From assembly GCA_034211175.1 (NCBI GenBank), contig JAXHUH010000003.1, forward strand, positions 1-21,261: a stretch of DNA of 21,261 nt, given 5' to 3'. The translations under genes and the position numbers were made by a program. Source of the DNA: JAXHUH01 sp034211175 (GTDB taxonomy: Bacteria; Actinomycetota; Acidimicrobiia; Acidimicrobiales; CAIXPF01). How positions within the stretch are numbered: the stretch's first letter is position 1; each line of letters opens with the position of its first letter. Of this stretch, positions 14,475 through 21,261 are shown piece after piece. The notes beneath the pieces were generated by a model. The model worked only from the letters and a program-made list of their open reading frames with translations, ran no database searches and was not told the origin of the DNA.

Positions 14475-14503
14475 TTGACAGGACAACCAAAAGTCCGTAC
14501 ATT
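14475..14503 (+). promoter_or_regulatory. Near-consensus sigma-70 promoter for the SQR gene
   Basis: TTGACA (14475-14480) is separated by exactly 17 bp from TACATT (14498-14503). The -35 is a perfect consensus and the -10 matches TATAAT at four of six bases. The spacer holds a GGAC...GTCC inverted repeat (14481-14496). Transcription would start near 14510, giving a ~67-nt leader before ATG 14577. This is the clearest housekeeping-type promoter in the window. Confidence 0.75.
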
Positions 14504-14576
14504 CGGATGAACGGTCGGCGGCGTGAACCCGTCGGACTGGCGGGCACCGTCGGACACCACCCACCGAGGGGGCGAC

Positions 14577-15803
14577 ATGGGCACCACTCATCACCGCATC
14601 GTCATCATCGGAGGAGGCACCGCGGGCATCGCGGTCGCCGCCCGTCTCACGAACTTCGACGAGCCCGACATCGCCATCATCGACCCGTCGGACAAGCACT
14701 ACTACCAGCCGCTGTGGACCCTCGTCGGCGGCGGCCAGGCCAAGGCACGCTCCAGCGTCCGCGACCAGGCCTCGCTCATCCCCGACGGGGTCGAGTGGAT
14801 CCGGCGGGCCGCGGTCGGCGTGGACCCCGACGCCAAGCAGGTGCAGCTCGACGACGGCAACCTCGTCGACTACGACGTGCTCGTCGTCAGCCCCGGCATC
14901 CAGCTCGACTGGGACCACGTACCGGGCCTGCCCGAGACCCTCGGCCGCAACGGCGTGTCCTCCAACTACCGGATCGATCTCGCCCCGAAGATGTGGGGGA
15001 TGATCAAGAACCTGCGCCGGGGCACGGCCGTGTTCACGATGCCGTCCGGCCCGATCAAGTGCGCCGGTGCACCCCAGAAGATCGCCTACCTGGCCGCCGA
15101 CCACTGGCGCAAGGAAGGTGTCCTGCGCGACATCCGGGTCATCCTCGCCCTGCCGACGCCGGGGATGTTCGGCATCCCGGAGTTCGCCCGGGTCCTCGAG
15201 CAGGTCGTCGACCGCTACGGCATCGAGGTCCGCTTCCAGACCGAGCTGTCCGAGGTCGACCCTGAGGGCCGCCAGGTCGTGCTCTCCGACCTCGAGGGCG
15301 ACACCAAGGAGGCGGTCGAGTACGACCTCGTCCACGCCGTGCCGCCCCAGAGCGCGCCCGACTGGCTGAAGAAGTGCCCCCTCGCCGTGCCCGGTGACCC
15401 GCGGGGCTGGGTCGACGTCGACAAGAACACGCTCCAGCACAACCGCTACCCCGACATCTTCGCTCTCGGCGACGCCGGCTCGAGCCCCAACTCGAAGACC
15501 GGCGCCGCCATCCGCAAGCAGGCGCCGGTCGTCGTCCAGAACGTCATCGACCAGCTGCGCGGCAACGAGATCAACCGCCACTACGACGGCTACGCCTCGT
15601 GCCCCATCGTCACGGCCCGCAACAAGATGCTGCTCGCCGAGTTCGACTACACGATGCGGCCCTACAAGACCGTCCCGCTGATCGACACCCAGAAGGAGCG
15701 CACCGACATGTGGCTCCTCAAGCGCTACGGCCTCCCGTTCATGTACTGGAACGTCCTGATGAAGGGCCAGGGCATGACCACCCCGGGCGCCTTCGCCAGC
15801 TGA
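14577..15803 (+). CDS. Sulfide:quinone oxidoreductase-like FAD protein
   Basis: ATG 14577 has a GAGGGGG Shine-Dalgarno (14566-14572); 408 aa. GTG 14523 is an in-frame alternative with a poor signal. The N terminus is a Rossmann FAD site ('RIVIIGGGTAGIAVAARL'), followed by 'KHYYQPLWTLVGGG', a hallmark of the eukaryote-like (SQOR/type II) sulfide:quinone oxidoreductases. The two redox cysteines of that type are visible: Cys162 in 'GPIKCAGAPQK' and Cys342 in 'YASCPIVT'. The second FAD segment is 'DIFALGDAGSSPNSKTGAA'. These enzymes oxidise sulfide at the membrane face and pass electrons to quinone, with the sulfur leaving as polysulfide or a persulfide. No persulfide dioxygenase or rhodanese is next to it. 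It is expressed from its own promoter and closed by hairpins. Confidence 0.88.
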   Translation: MGTTHHRIVIIGGGTAGIAVAARLTNFDEPDIAIIDPSDKHYYQPLWTLVGGGQAKARSSVRDQASLIPDGVEWIRRAAVGVDPDAKQVQLDDGNLVDYDVLVVSPGIQLDWDHVPGLPETLGRNGVSSNYRIDLAPKMWGMIKNLRRGTAVFTMPSGPIKCAGAPQKIAYLAADHWRKEGVLRDIRVILALPTPGMFGIPEFARVLEQVVDRYGIEVRFQTELSEVDPEGRQVVLSDLEGDTKEAVEYDLVHAVPPQSAPDWLKKCPLAVPGDPRGWVDVDKNTLQHNRYPDIFALGDAGSSPNSKTGAAIRKQAPVVVQNVIDQLRGNEINRHYDGYASCPIVTARNKMLLAEFDYTMRPYKTVPLIDTQKERTDMWLLKRYGLPFMYWNVLMKGQGMTTPGAFAS

Positions 15804-15809
15804 CGCCCG

Positions 15810-15834
15810 TCGCCGGGTGCTGCGTGCCCGGCGA
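15810..15834 (+). terminator. Hairpin 1 after the SQR gene
   Basis: An inverted repeat TCGCCGGG (15810-15817) / CCCGGCGA (15827-15834) with a 9-nt loop lies 7 bp after the SQR stop. There is no U-tract, which is common in high-GC actinobacterial terminators. It is weaker than the following hairpin. Confidence 0.5.
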
Positions 15835-15846
15835 TGAGTTCCGGCC

Positions 15847-15872
15847 CCTCCGCCCGTCGACACGGGCGGAGG
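15847..15872 (+). terminator. Hairpin 2 after the SQR gene: perfect 11-bp stem, 4-nt loop
   Basis: CCTCCGCCCGT (15847-15857) pairs perfectly with ACGGGCGGAGG (15862-15872) across a CGAC loop. It is a very stable GC-rich stem between the SQR gene and the methyltransferase gene, without a U-run. It is the most likely transcription end of the SQR unit. Confidence 0.65.
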
Positions 15873-15929
15873 TGATCGGATGGTCACACACAGCGGGATC
15901 GTCGACGGTTGTGCACGGCTGGTGATGCC

Positions 15930-16802
15930 GTGACCGTCCCCGCGCCGCTCGACCCCGGCTTCTACGACGCCGAGCTCCGTCGCCACGACGTGCACCTGCG
16001 CGCCGCGGTCGCGGTCGGGCCGGGGGACCACGTCCTCGACGTCGGGTGCGGCGGCGGCCGCACGACGCTGGACGCCGCCCGGGCCGCCGCTGACGGCGGA
16101 AGCGCGACCGGCGTGGACCTCGCCGCGCCGATGCTCGACCACGCCCGACGCGTCGCCGAGGCCGAGGGAGTGCACAACGTCACCTTCGAGCTCGGAGACG
16201 CGCAGACCCACCCCTTCGGCACGGCGCACTTCGACGTGTGCCTCAGCCGGTTCGGCACGATGTTCTTCGCCGACCCGGTGGCGGCGTTCACCAACATCGC
16301 CGGCGCGCTGCGCCCGAACGGCCGGCTCGTGCTGCTGGTGTGGCGCGAGGCGCCGCACAACGAGTGGTTCACCGCACCCCGCGACGCGATTGCCGGTGCA
16401 TCACCACCGGCTCCCGAGCCCGGCCGCCTGGTGCCGTTCTCCCTGGGCGACCCGGCGACCGTCCGACGGGTCCTCGGCGCCGCCGGCTTCGCCGGGATCG
16501 AGCTGGAACCTATCGACGAGCCCGTGTTCTACGGTGCGACCGCCGACGCGGCGCTCGACGTCCTGCTGCGCCTGCGCCACGTGGGCGACCTCCTCACCGA
16601 CCTCGATCCCACGGCGGCCGCAGCAGCACACGACCGGCTGCGCGCCATGGTCGCCCGGCACCGAACCGACGACGGCGTGGTGTTCGCGTCGGCGGCGTGG
16701 CTCGTGACCGCCCTGCGCCGGACGCCTGGTCGACGGGCGCGGCCACGACCATTGGCCGGGCCGGTCAGCCGCCGTCGGGCCAGAAGAACGCCGGAAGCGT
16801 GA
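15930..16802 (+). CDS. Class I SAM-dependent methyltransferase
   Basis: The frame is open from TTG 15909. I prefer GTG 15930 (290 aa) because homologous text begins 'VPAPLDPGFYDAELRRHD'; neither start has a good Shine-Dalgarno. The SAM site is 'DHVLDVGCGGGRTTLDAA' (motif I, ~residues 34-50), with the acidic 'TGVDLAAPMLDHARR' (motif II) next. 'FDVCLSRFGTMFFADPVAAFTNI' and 'LRPNGRLVLLVWRE' are characteristic of the UbiE/Methyltransf_11 group. The C terminus after 'SAAWLVTALRR' is an Arg/Pro-rich tail that runs 38 bp into the opposite-strand lipoprotein gene and may not be conserved. The substrate is unknown, and the position next to SQR gives no functional link. Confidence 0.83.
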   Translation: MTVPAPLDPGFYDAELRRHDVHLRAAVAVGPGDHVLDVGCGGGRTTLDAARAAADGGSATGVDLAAPMLDHARRVAEAEGVHNVTFELGDAQTHPFGTAHFDVCLSRFGTMFFADPVAAFTNIAGALRPNGRLVLLVWREAPHNEWFTAPRDAIAGASPPAPEPGRLVPFSLGDPATVRRVLGAAGFAGIELEPIDEPVFYGATADAALDVLLRLRHVGDLLTDLDPTAAAAAHDRLRAMVARHRTDDGVVFASAAWLVTALRRTPGRRARPRPLAGPVSRRRARRTPEA

Positions 16803-17532
16803 CCTCGCGAGGGGTGCTGTAGGTGACTCGTCGCTCACCGGTCTCCTCGTATGGCGCGTCGGGGTCGCCGGGCGGGTAGCCCGTGATCACGCTGAAGAGG
16901 ACGTAGAGCTCGAACTCGCCTGCGCACGGGGTCACATCGTTCGACTGCGCCGGTTCGCACGACGGGCCGTACGGCTGTGCGGCCCTGGCGTAGACGGTCG
17001 CGGTGTCTCCCGGCGCCACGACGACGACAGGTTCCGCGGACTCGTCCCGCGAGGAGACGTTCGTGCGGCCGTACCCGTCGTCGGTGTCCAACAGGATGGC
17101 GAAGTCGGGTTGGTTGGGCCTGCTGTTGACGGTGATCGTGTCGGTTCGGTCGTTGCGGACCTCGACGACGACGGTGCGCATCGGCGCGCTGCTGTCCCCG
17201 CGAGCGACCGGCTCGATGTCGACGATCGTCGCGGTCAGGTCGAGGTCCTCCGGCGCGACCACCGGGCCGCCGAAGCCCAGCGCGAGCGATCCCCTCGCCA
17301 TGCCGTCGGCGACGTCGCCCGGGGTGAAGGTGAAGTCCCGGAGCAGGCCGTCGGAGCTGGGGCGGAAGTCCGGATGGACGAGCTCGTCGGTCCGGACGGC
17401 CGGCGCCGAGGTCGTGCTCGTGGTGGGGGCGGAGTCGGCGCCGGCGGCGGGCTCACCGGCCCCGCACGCGCTCGCCAGCAGCGCGGCTGCTGCCGCAGCC
17501 AGAACCGCAGCGATGGCGCGGCGGGATCCCAT
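16765..17532 (-). CDS. Lipoprotein of an unrecognised family, paralogue of the one at 13281-14030
   Basis: ATG at 17532 with a GGAGGAG Shine-Dalgarno about 7 nt upstream; 255 aa. The lipoprotein signal has a poly-Ala core and 'LLASACGAG', with Cys23 as lipid site. A Thr/Ser/Pro linker follows. The domain then repeats the order seen in the other lipoprotein: 'DFTFTPGDVADGMARG', 'LDLTATIVDIEPV', 'TVVVEVRNDRTD', 'VVAPGDTATVYA', a 'PSC...PCAG' Cys pair, 'FELYVLFSVITG' and 'TPREVTLP'. The two proteins are clearly homologous though diverged, and both have the PGDV motif after an acidic-hydrophobic start. The gene lies 122 bp downstream of the LamG/PKD/FG-GAP gene on the same strand, so co-expression is possible. 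No function can be assigned. Confidence 0.82.
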   Translation of the reverse strand: MGSRRAIAAVLAAAAAALLASACGAGEPAAGADSAPTTSTTSAPAVRTDELVHPDFRPSSDGLLRDFTFTPGDVADGMARGSLALGFGGPVVAPEDLDLTATIVDIEPVARGDSSAPMRTVVVEVRNDRTDTITVNSRPNQPDFAILLDTDDGYGRTNVSSRDESAEPVVVVAPGDTATVYARAAQPYGPSCEPAQSNDVTPCAGEFELYVLFSVITGYPPGDPDAPYEETGERRVTYSTPREVTLPAFFWPDGG

Positions 17533-17654
17533 GTCGAAGGCTCCTCCGATCGACGACGAGGACACGGTGATCGACTGGCCCGAGCTCGGCCATCCGACTT
17601 GCGACCTGCCCTGTGTCGTTCGCCGCCACGCAGACGCTTCGGAACCAGAGCTGA
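17533..17654. other. Intergenic stretch upstream of the minus-strand lipoprotein
   Basis: 122 bases between two minus-strand genes. Apart from the Shine-Dalgarno of the lipoprotein (reverse complement of CTCCTCC, about 17540-17546) I see no convincing terminator or promoter boxes. Confidence 0.4.
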
Positions 17655-20600
17655 TCAGCCGCCTCCGATCGTGCGGTTGAGCCAGAGCTCGAGGCCGGTG
17701 CCGTAGGGCTTGGCGACGATGTCGAGGTCGCCGTCGCCGTCGAGGTCGGCGAGGTGCGACTCGTGGTTGTCGACGCCGGTGGCCAGGAGCTCCGTCCCGA
17801 AGCCGCCGGCGCCGTCGCCGTAGAGGACGCGCATCGCCGGGTCGCCCACACCGGGGGCCAGCATCTCGGCGGTGAGCACGTCGAGGTGGCCGTCGCCGTC
17901 GACGTCGCCGACATCGAGGCTGTGGCCGTACCGGTTGCGCTCGACCAGCGTGGAGCCGACCCAAGCGGTGCCGTCCCAGGTGTACATCCGCAGCGGCCCG
18001 TCCGTGTCGCCCGAGTCGACCACGATCTCGGGTCGGCCGCCGTCGACGAGCTGGCCGACCGCGACCCGCCCGCCGGTGGTGGCGCCGTCGAGCGGGTGGG
18101 CGACGACCGAGCGTTCGCCGTCCGGCGACGTCACCCACTCGAACCACGAACCGGCGCCGACCAGCTCGACCGTGCCGTCGCCGTCGAGGTCGGCCGCGGT
18201 CAGGCCCTTCGGGGCGGTCGCGGTCGGCAGGTGGACGACCCCGGTCGGCCACGGCGTCACGGTCGGGTCGTCGGGCACCTCGGCAAGCACGAGGCGGGCC
18301 GGCTTGTCGGCCCACCACAGCAGCTCGTCACGGCCGTCGCCGTCGACATCGGCGAAGACCGCGTCATGAACCCGCTCGCCGTTCGTCGGGGCGATCGCCC
18401 GGCGCGTCCAGCGGGCGACGTCGAGGTCGGGGGAGGGGTTCTCCCACCACCACACGAACCGGCCGGCGCGGTCCTGGCCCATCACGAGGTCGAGGTCGCC
18501 GTCCCCGTCGATGTCCGGGGCCGCGGCGGCGACGTCCATCGGGAGTGACGCCAGCTCGATGACCCGCCGGGTCCACGCCCCGTCATCGTGGTCGTACCAG
18601 ACGACGGAGGGCCCGAAGCCGTAGCGGCCGGCGACCACCGCCTCGTCGACCCCGTCGCCGTCGACGTCGAACGTGATCGCCGCGCTCTGCTGGGGATGGA
18701 ACCCGGGCGCGGCCAGGTCCCCGTCGGCCGAGCTGAGCCGGTCCCACGCCACCCGGGGGCCGGCGGGCTCTGTGGCCGTGACGGCGACCGTCGCCGTTGC
18801 GGTCGCGCCGTCGTCGTCGGTGACCGTCACCGTTGCCGTGTAGGAGCCGGCGCTCGCGTACGTGTGTTCGACGACCGGGCCCGACGCCACGGTGCCGTCG
18901 CCGAGGTCCCAGTCGTGGGCCACGATCGTGCCGTCCGGGTCGGTCGATGCCGACGCGTCGAGGCTCACCGCGAGCGGTGCGACGCCGGTCGACGGGTCGG
19001 CCGACGCGGTCGCCGTCGGCGCCATGTTCGGTTCGACCGGAACCGGGTCGGGGCCCGCGTCCCGATTGGCGACGACCTCGTCGACGGTCAGCGCCCGGTC
19101 GTAGAGCGCGACGAGTCGGTAGGTGCCGAGCCACGGCCGGCTGCGGTCGGTCTCGTTGGCCAACGCCAAGCGGTGGCGCACGTCCCAGTTGGCCAGCTCA
19201 CCGGCCACGGTCCCGGTCGTGGCCACCTCTCCGTCGACGTAGACCGTGGCCGCGCCCGACGCGTCACGGGTGAACACGACGTGGGTGAGCCCGGTCCCGA
19301 ACGTGCCGGCCGCGGTCCGGGTCGCGGGGACGCCGCCGTTCGAGGTGGCCGTCGAGCGGAGGCGGGTCTCGATCCGGTCGCCGGTGCGGTCGAACACGCC
19401 CTGGCCGACGGTGACGTTCCGGACGTGGACGCCGTCGGAGATCGTGACGATGCGGGCCGGCCCGTTCTGGGTGGCGTTCGCCGGTTCGACCCACGCCTCG
19501 ACCGTGATCGCGTCCGACGCCCGGACCGGGTCGATCACCCCGGTGGCCGGGCGGCCCGAGTCGATGATCGTCGGAGCGTCGACGCGGAGCCCGCCGTCGA
19601 CCCACGTGACCCGGTCGGGGTCCGCGATGCGCAGGTCGAGCGGGTCGGCGGTCCCCGGTGCTGTGTCGTGGACGACGTCGCCGGCGCCCTCCTCGAGCTC
19701 GTAGCGGGCGAGGAGCCCGTCGGTCGTGCGCCCGTCCGTCGGGGTGGCGAGGACCGTGACGGTCACGAACGTGTTCGCGCTCGCGCTGTCGTCGTCGGTC
19801 ACCGACAGGCGGGCCGTGTACGTGCCGGCCTCGGTGAAGGTGTGGTCGACCACCGCACCGGCGGCGATCGTGCCGTCGCCGAGGTCCCACGCAACCCGGG
19901 TCAGCTCCCCGTCGACGTCGGTCGACGCCGAGCCGTCGAACCGGACCGCCAGCGGCGCGGTGCCACGCAGCGGTGTGCCCGTGGCCAGGGCGACCGGCGC
20001 GATGTTGCCGCCGCCGCCAGCGCCGCCGTCGGGGCCGACGGCCAGGTTGCGGGCGATCTCCGCCGGGGTGAGCGCCCGGTCGTAGAGGGCGACCAGGCGC
20101 AGCTCGCCGAGCCACGGTCGGTCGCCGGTCAGCTCATTGGCGAGCGCGAGGCGGTAGTCCTGCCAGGTCGACAGATCGCCCAGGACGACGTCGGACGCAA
20201 CCTCGACGCCGTCCACGCGGATCGACGTCGCGCCGTCCGCGGACCGGGTCACGACCACGTGCTGCAGCTCGCCCGAGAGGCTTCCCCGGGGGCTGGTGAG
20301 GCCGGGGGTGCCGCTGATCGAGGTCGTGGTCGTGCGGATGCGGGCCTCGAGCCGGTCGCCGCCGGCGCCGAACACCCCCTGGCCGAGCGTGAGGTCGCGC
20401 TCGGTCGTGCCCGCGGACAAGGTCACGATGCGGGCCGGGCCGTTCTGCGTCGTGGTCGCCGGCGCGACCCACGCCTCGACGGTGAGCGCCCCGGTTGCGG
20501 TGATGGCGTCGACGATGCCGACGGCCGGGGCGTCGGAGGCGATCAGCGTGGGTCGCTCGACGACGAGGCCGCCGTCGGTCCACCGGACGGCCGACGGGTC

Positions 20601-20876
20601 CTCGATTCGCAGGGTCGGCGCGATGCCGAGGCCCGAGCTGTCGGCCACGGTGGTGCCACCGCCCTCGTCGAGGTCGTACCGAGCGATCAAACCCTCCTCG
20701 ACCCGCGCGTCGCTCTGGGCGGCCGGTGCGGTCGGGGTCGCCGAGGCGACCCCGGTGACAGGTGGTGCGACCACGACCGCGGCCATCCCCGCAGTCAGTC
20801 CCGCCAGTGCTCGAAGGGTGCGCCACCGCCGCCAGGGCGCGCGACACCGCCGTGTGCTTCCGCCGTTCCTACGCAC
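17655..20876 (-). CDS. Secreted LamG-PKD-LamG-PKD-FG-GAP (VCBS) repeat protein
   Basis: I chose GTG at 20876 (1073 aa); TTG 20933 would add 19 residues. An Arg-rich start, 'LRALAGLTAGMAAVVV' and 'GVASA' form the export signal. Next come a LamG/concanavalin-like domain (~60-285), a PKD domain (~295-375, 'ASTDVDGELTRVAWDLGDGT'), a second LamG (~385-610), a second PKD (~620-700) and a C-terminal region (~720-1073) with six calcium-type loops such as 'DVDGDGVDE' and 'DLDGDGDLD', diagnostic of FG-GAP/VCBS beta-propellers. The LamG-PKD unit is a tandem duplication: both copies share 'TVEAWV', 'TQNGPARIVT' and 'RPWLG..RLVALYDRALT'. These are carbohydrate- or surface-binding modules, and no catalytic domain is evident. 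A role in binding polymers or neighbouring cells is an inference. Confidence 0.88.
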   Translation of the reverse strand: MRRNGGSTRRCRAPWRRWRTLRALAGLTAGMAAVVVAPPVTGVASATPTAPAAQSDARVEEGLIARYDLDEGGGTTVADSSGLGIAPTLRIEDPSAVRWTDGGLVVERPTLIASDAPAVGIVDAITATGALTVEAWVAPATTTQNGPARIVTLSAGTTERDLTLGQGVFGAGGDRLEARIRTTTTSISGTPGLTSPRGSLSGELQHVVVTRSADGATSIRVDGVEVASDVVLGDLSTWQDYRLALANELTGDRPWLGELRLVALYDRALTPAEIARNLAVGPDGGAGGGGNIAPVALATGTPLRGTAPLAVRFDGSASTDVDGELTRVAWDLGDGTIAAGAVVDHTFTEAGTYTARLSVTDDDSASANTFVTVTVLATPTDGRTTDGLLARYELEEGAGDVVHDTAPGTADPLDLRIADPDRVTWVDGGLRVDAPTIIDSGRPATGVIDPVRASDAITVEAWVEPANATQNGPARIVTISDGVHVRNVTVGQGVFDRTGDRIETRLRSTATSNGGVPATRTAAGTFGTGLTHVVFTRDASGAATVYVDGEVATTGTVAGELANWDVRHRLALANETDRSRPWLGTYRLVALYDRALTVDEVVANRDAGPDPVPVEPNMAPTATASADPSTGVAPLAVSLDASASTDPDGTIVAHDWDLGDGTVASGPVVEHTYASAGSYTATVTVTDDDGATATATVAVTATEPAGPRVAWDRLSSADGDLAAPGFHPQQSAAITFDVDGDGVDEAVVAGRYGFGPSVVWYDHDDGAWTRRVIELASLPMDVAAAAPDIDGDGDLDLVMGQDRAGRFVWWWENPSPDLDVARWTRRAIAPTNGERVHDAVFADVDGDGRDELLWWADKPARLVLAEVPDDPTVTPWPTGVVHLPTATAPKGLTAADLDGDGTVELVGAGSWFEWVTSPDGERSVVAHPLDGATTGGRVAVGQLVDGGRPEIVVDSGDTDGPLRMYTWDGTAWVGSTLVERNRYGHSLDVGDVDGDGHLDVLTAEMLAPGVGDPAMRVLYGDGAGGFGTELLATGVDNHESHLADLDGDGDLDIVAKPYGTGLELWLNRTIGGG

Positions 20877-20963
20877 GCCCGACCATCGACGCGCCGGCGA
20901 CGAGAAGGTTGCGCGTCGGCCGACATTCCCCAAGCGGGAGTCGGCCGACTTGGGATCAGTGCG
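20877..20963. promoter_or_regulatory. Two copies of the palindrome GTCGGCCGAC in the gap between two minus-strand genes
   Basis: The perfect 10-bp palindrome GTCGGCCGAC occurs at 20915-20924 and 20940-20949, with centres 25 bp apart. The second is nested in a larger symmetry with CCCAAG on its left and CTTGGG on its right (about 20928-20953). It may be an operator for the LamG gene, which is transcribed leftward from here, or the end-hairpin of the acetyltransferase gene. Confidence 0.45.
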
Positions 20964-21261
20964 TCAGAACTCGGCGGGGCAGAACGGCGCCTCGTCCCAC
21001 GAGAACAGCAGGTCGAGGCGCCGGCGCGTGGCCGGGTCGGCGTCGAGGCGGTCGGCGGCCGCGATCGTCGACGGTCGGACCCCGCCGAGCCACAGCGAAC
21101 CGAGCTCGGCCACGCCGATCGAGACGTCGGCCGGCTCGTCGGCGTTGCTGTCGGTACGGGTGCACGTCGCCCCGCCGTCCGCCGAGGTCGTGAGCCGGAA
21201 CCGGCCGCCGACCTCGGGGCGGGTGTCGTCGACGACGTCGAGGACGACGTCGTCGACGATG
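20964..21261 (-). CDS. Eis-like GNAT N-acetyltransferase, C-terminal end (partial)
   Basis: Only the last ~99 codons are present; the stop is at 20964-20966 and the gene continues beyond the window. The visible part is the SCP2-like C-terminal domain of the Eis family: 'GGRFRLTTSADG', 'ADVSIGVAELGSLWLGGVRP' and the end 'LDLLFSWDEAPFCPAEF'. In mycobacterial Eis the C-terminal Phe carboxylate acts as the general base, and this protein also ends in Phe. Family members acetylate aminoglycosides and other amines, but the acetyl-CoA site is not in view. The family call is good; the substrate is unknown. Confidence 0.78.
   Translation of the reverse strand, partial: IVDDVVLDVVDDTRPEVGGRFRLTTSADGGATCTRTDSNADEPADVSIGVAELGSLWLGGVRPSTIAAADRLDADPATRRRLDLLFSWDEAPFCPAEF

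Noticed and set aside
13251..16358. Long minus-strand frame (over 1000 aa) opposite the lipoprotein, SQR and methyltransferase
   Set aside because: Its translation is the Val/Asp/Gly/Arg-rich type produced antisense to GC-rich genes, and the plus strand there encodes clear families.

Overview
The window is 21 kb of very GC-rich DNA with actinobacterial features: strong G/C third-position bias, many GTG/TTG starts, TANNNT-type -10 elements and secreted lipoproteins with Thr/Ser-rich linkers. The gene content suggests Actinomycetota, and the style of the secreted proteins suggests an Acidimicrobiia-like lineage. That placement is inference; no rRNA or marker gene is present.

Layout, left to right. 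(1) 1-306: the 3' end of a gene with a Thr-rich linker and a PASTA domain. (2) 508-3024: a secreted, membrane-anchored M64-like metallopeptidase. It runs tail-to-tail into, and overlaps by 187 bp, a minus-strand gene (2838-4433) that fuses a DUF402 domain to a shortened class-III aminotransferase fold whose PLP lysine is replaced by Glu. (3) 4590-11163: a catabolic cluster for 4-hydroxybenzoate/protocatechuate. It holds an AraC-family regulator, then pobA, pcaI, pcaJ, pcaB, pcaD and pcaC on the plus strand. Several junctions overlap by a few bases. Together they would hydroxylate 4-hydroxybenzoate to protocatechuate and carry carboxymuconate to 3-oxoadipyl-CoA. The ring-cleavage dioxygenase (pcaGH) and the thiolase (pcaF) are not in the window. 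A 55-bp-period pair of palindromes and a 20-bp-period direct repeat lie between the regulator and pobA.

(4) 11164-14450 looks accessory, with visibly less extreme GC. It carries a secreted trypsin-like protease whose signal-peptide start and body are thrown out of frame by an exact 44-bp tandem duplication. A lipoprotein follows 10 bp downstream, then a decayed VapBC-type toxin-antitoxin pair. (5) 14475-15872: a near-consensus sigma-70 promoter, a sulfide:quinone oxidoreductase-like flavoprotein, and strong hairpins. (6) 15930-16802: a SAM methyltransferase. (7) Minus strand, 16765-20876: a second lipoprotein, paralogous to the one at 13281, and a large secreted LamG-PKD-LamG-PKD-FG-GAP protein. 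(8) 20964-21261: the C-terminal end of an Eis-like N-acetyltransferase.

The most noteworthy observations are the 44-bp duplication that switches off (or could phase-switch) the protease, the DUF402/aminotransferase pseudoenzyme, the undescribed lipoprotein pair, and the candidate AraC operator at pobA. I saw no CRISPR array, tRNA, rRNA, transposase or integrase.
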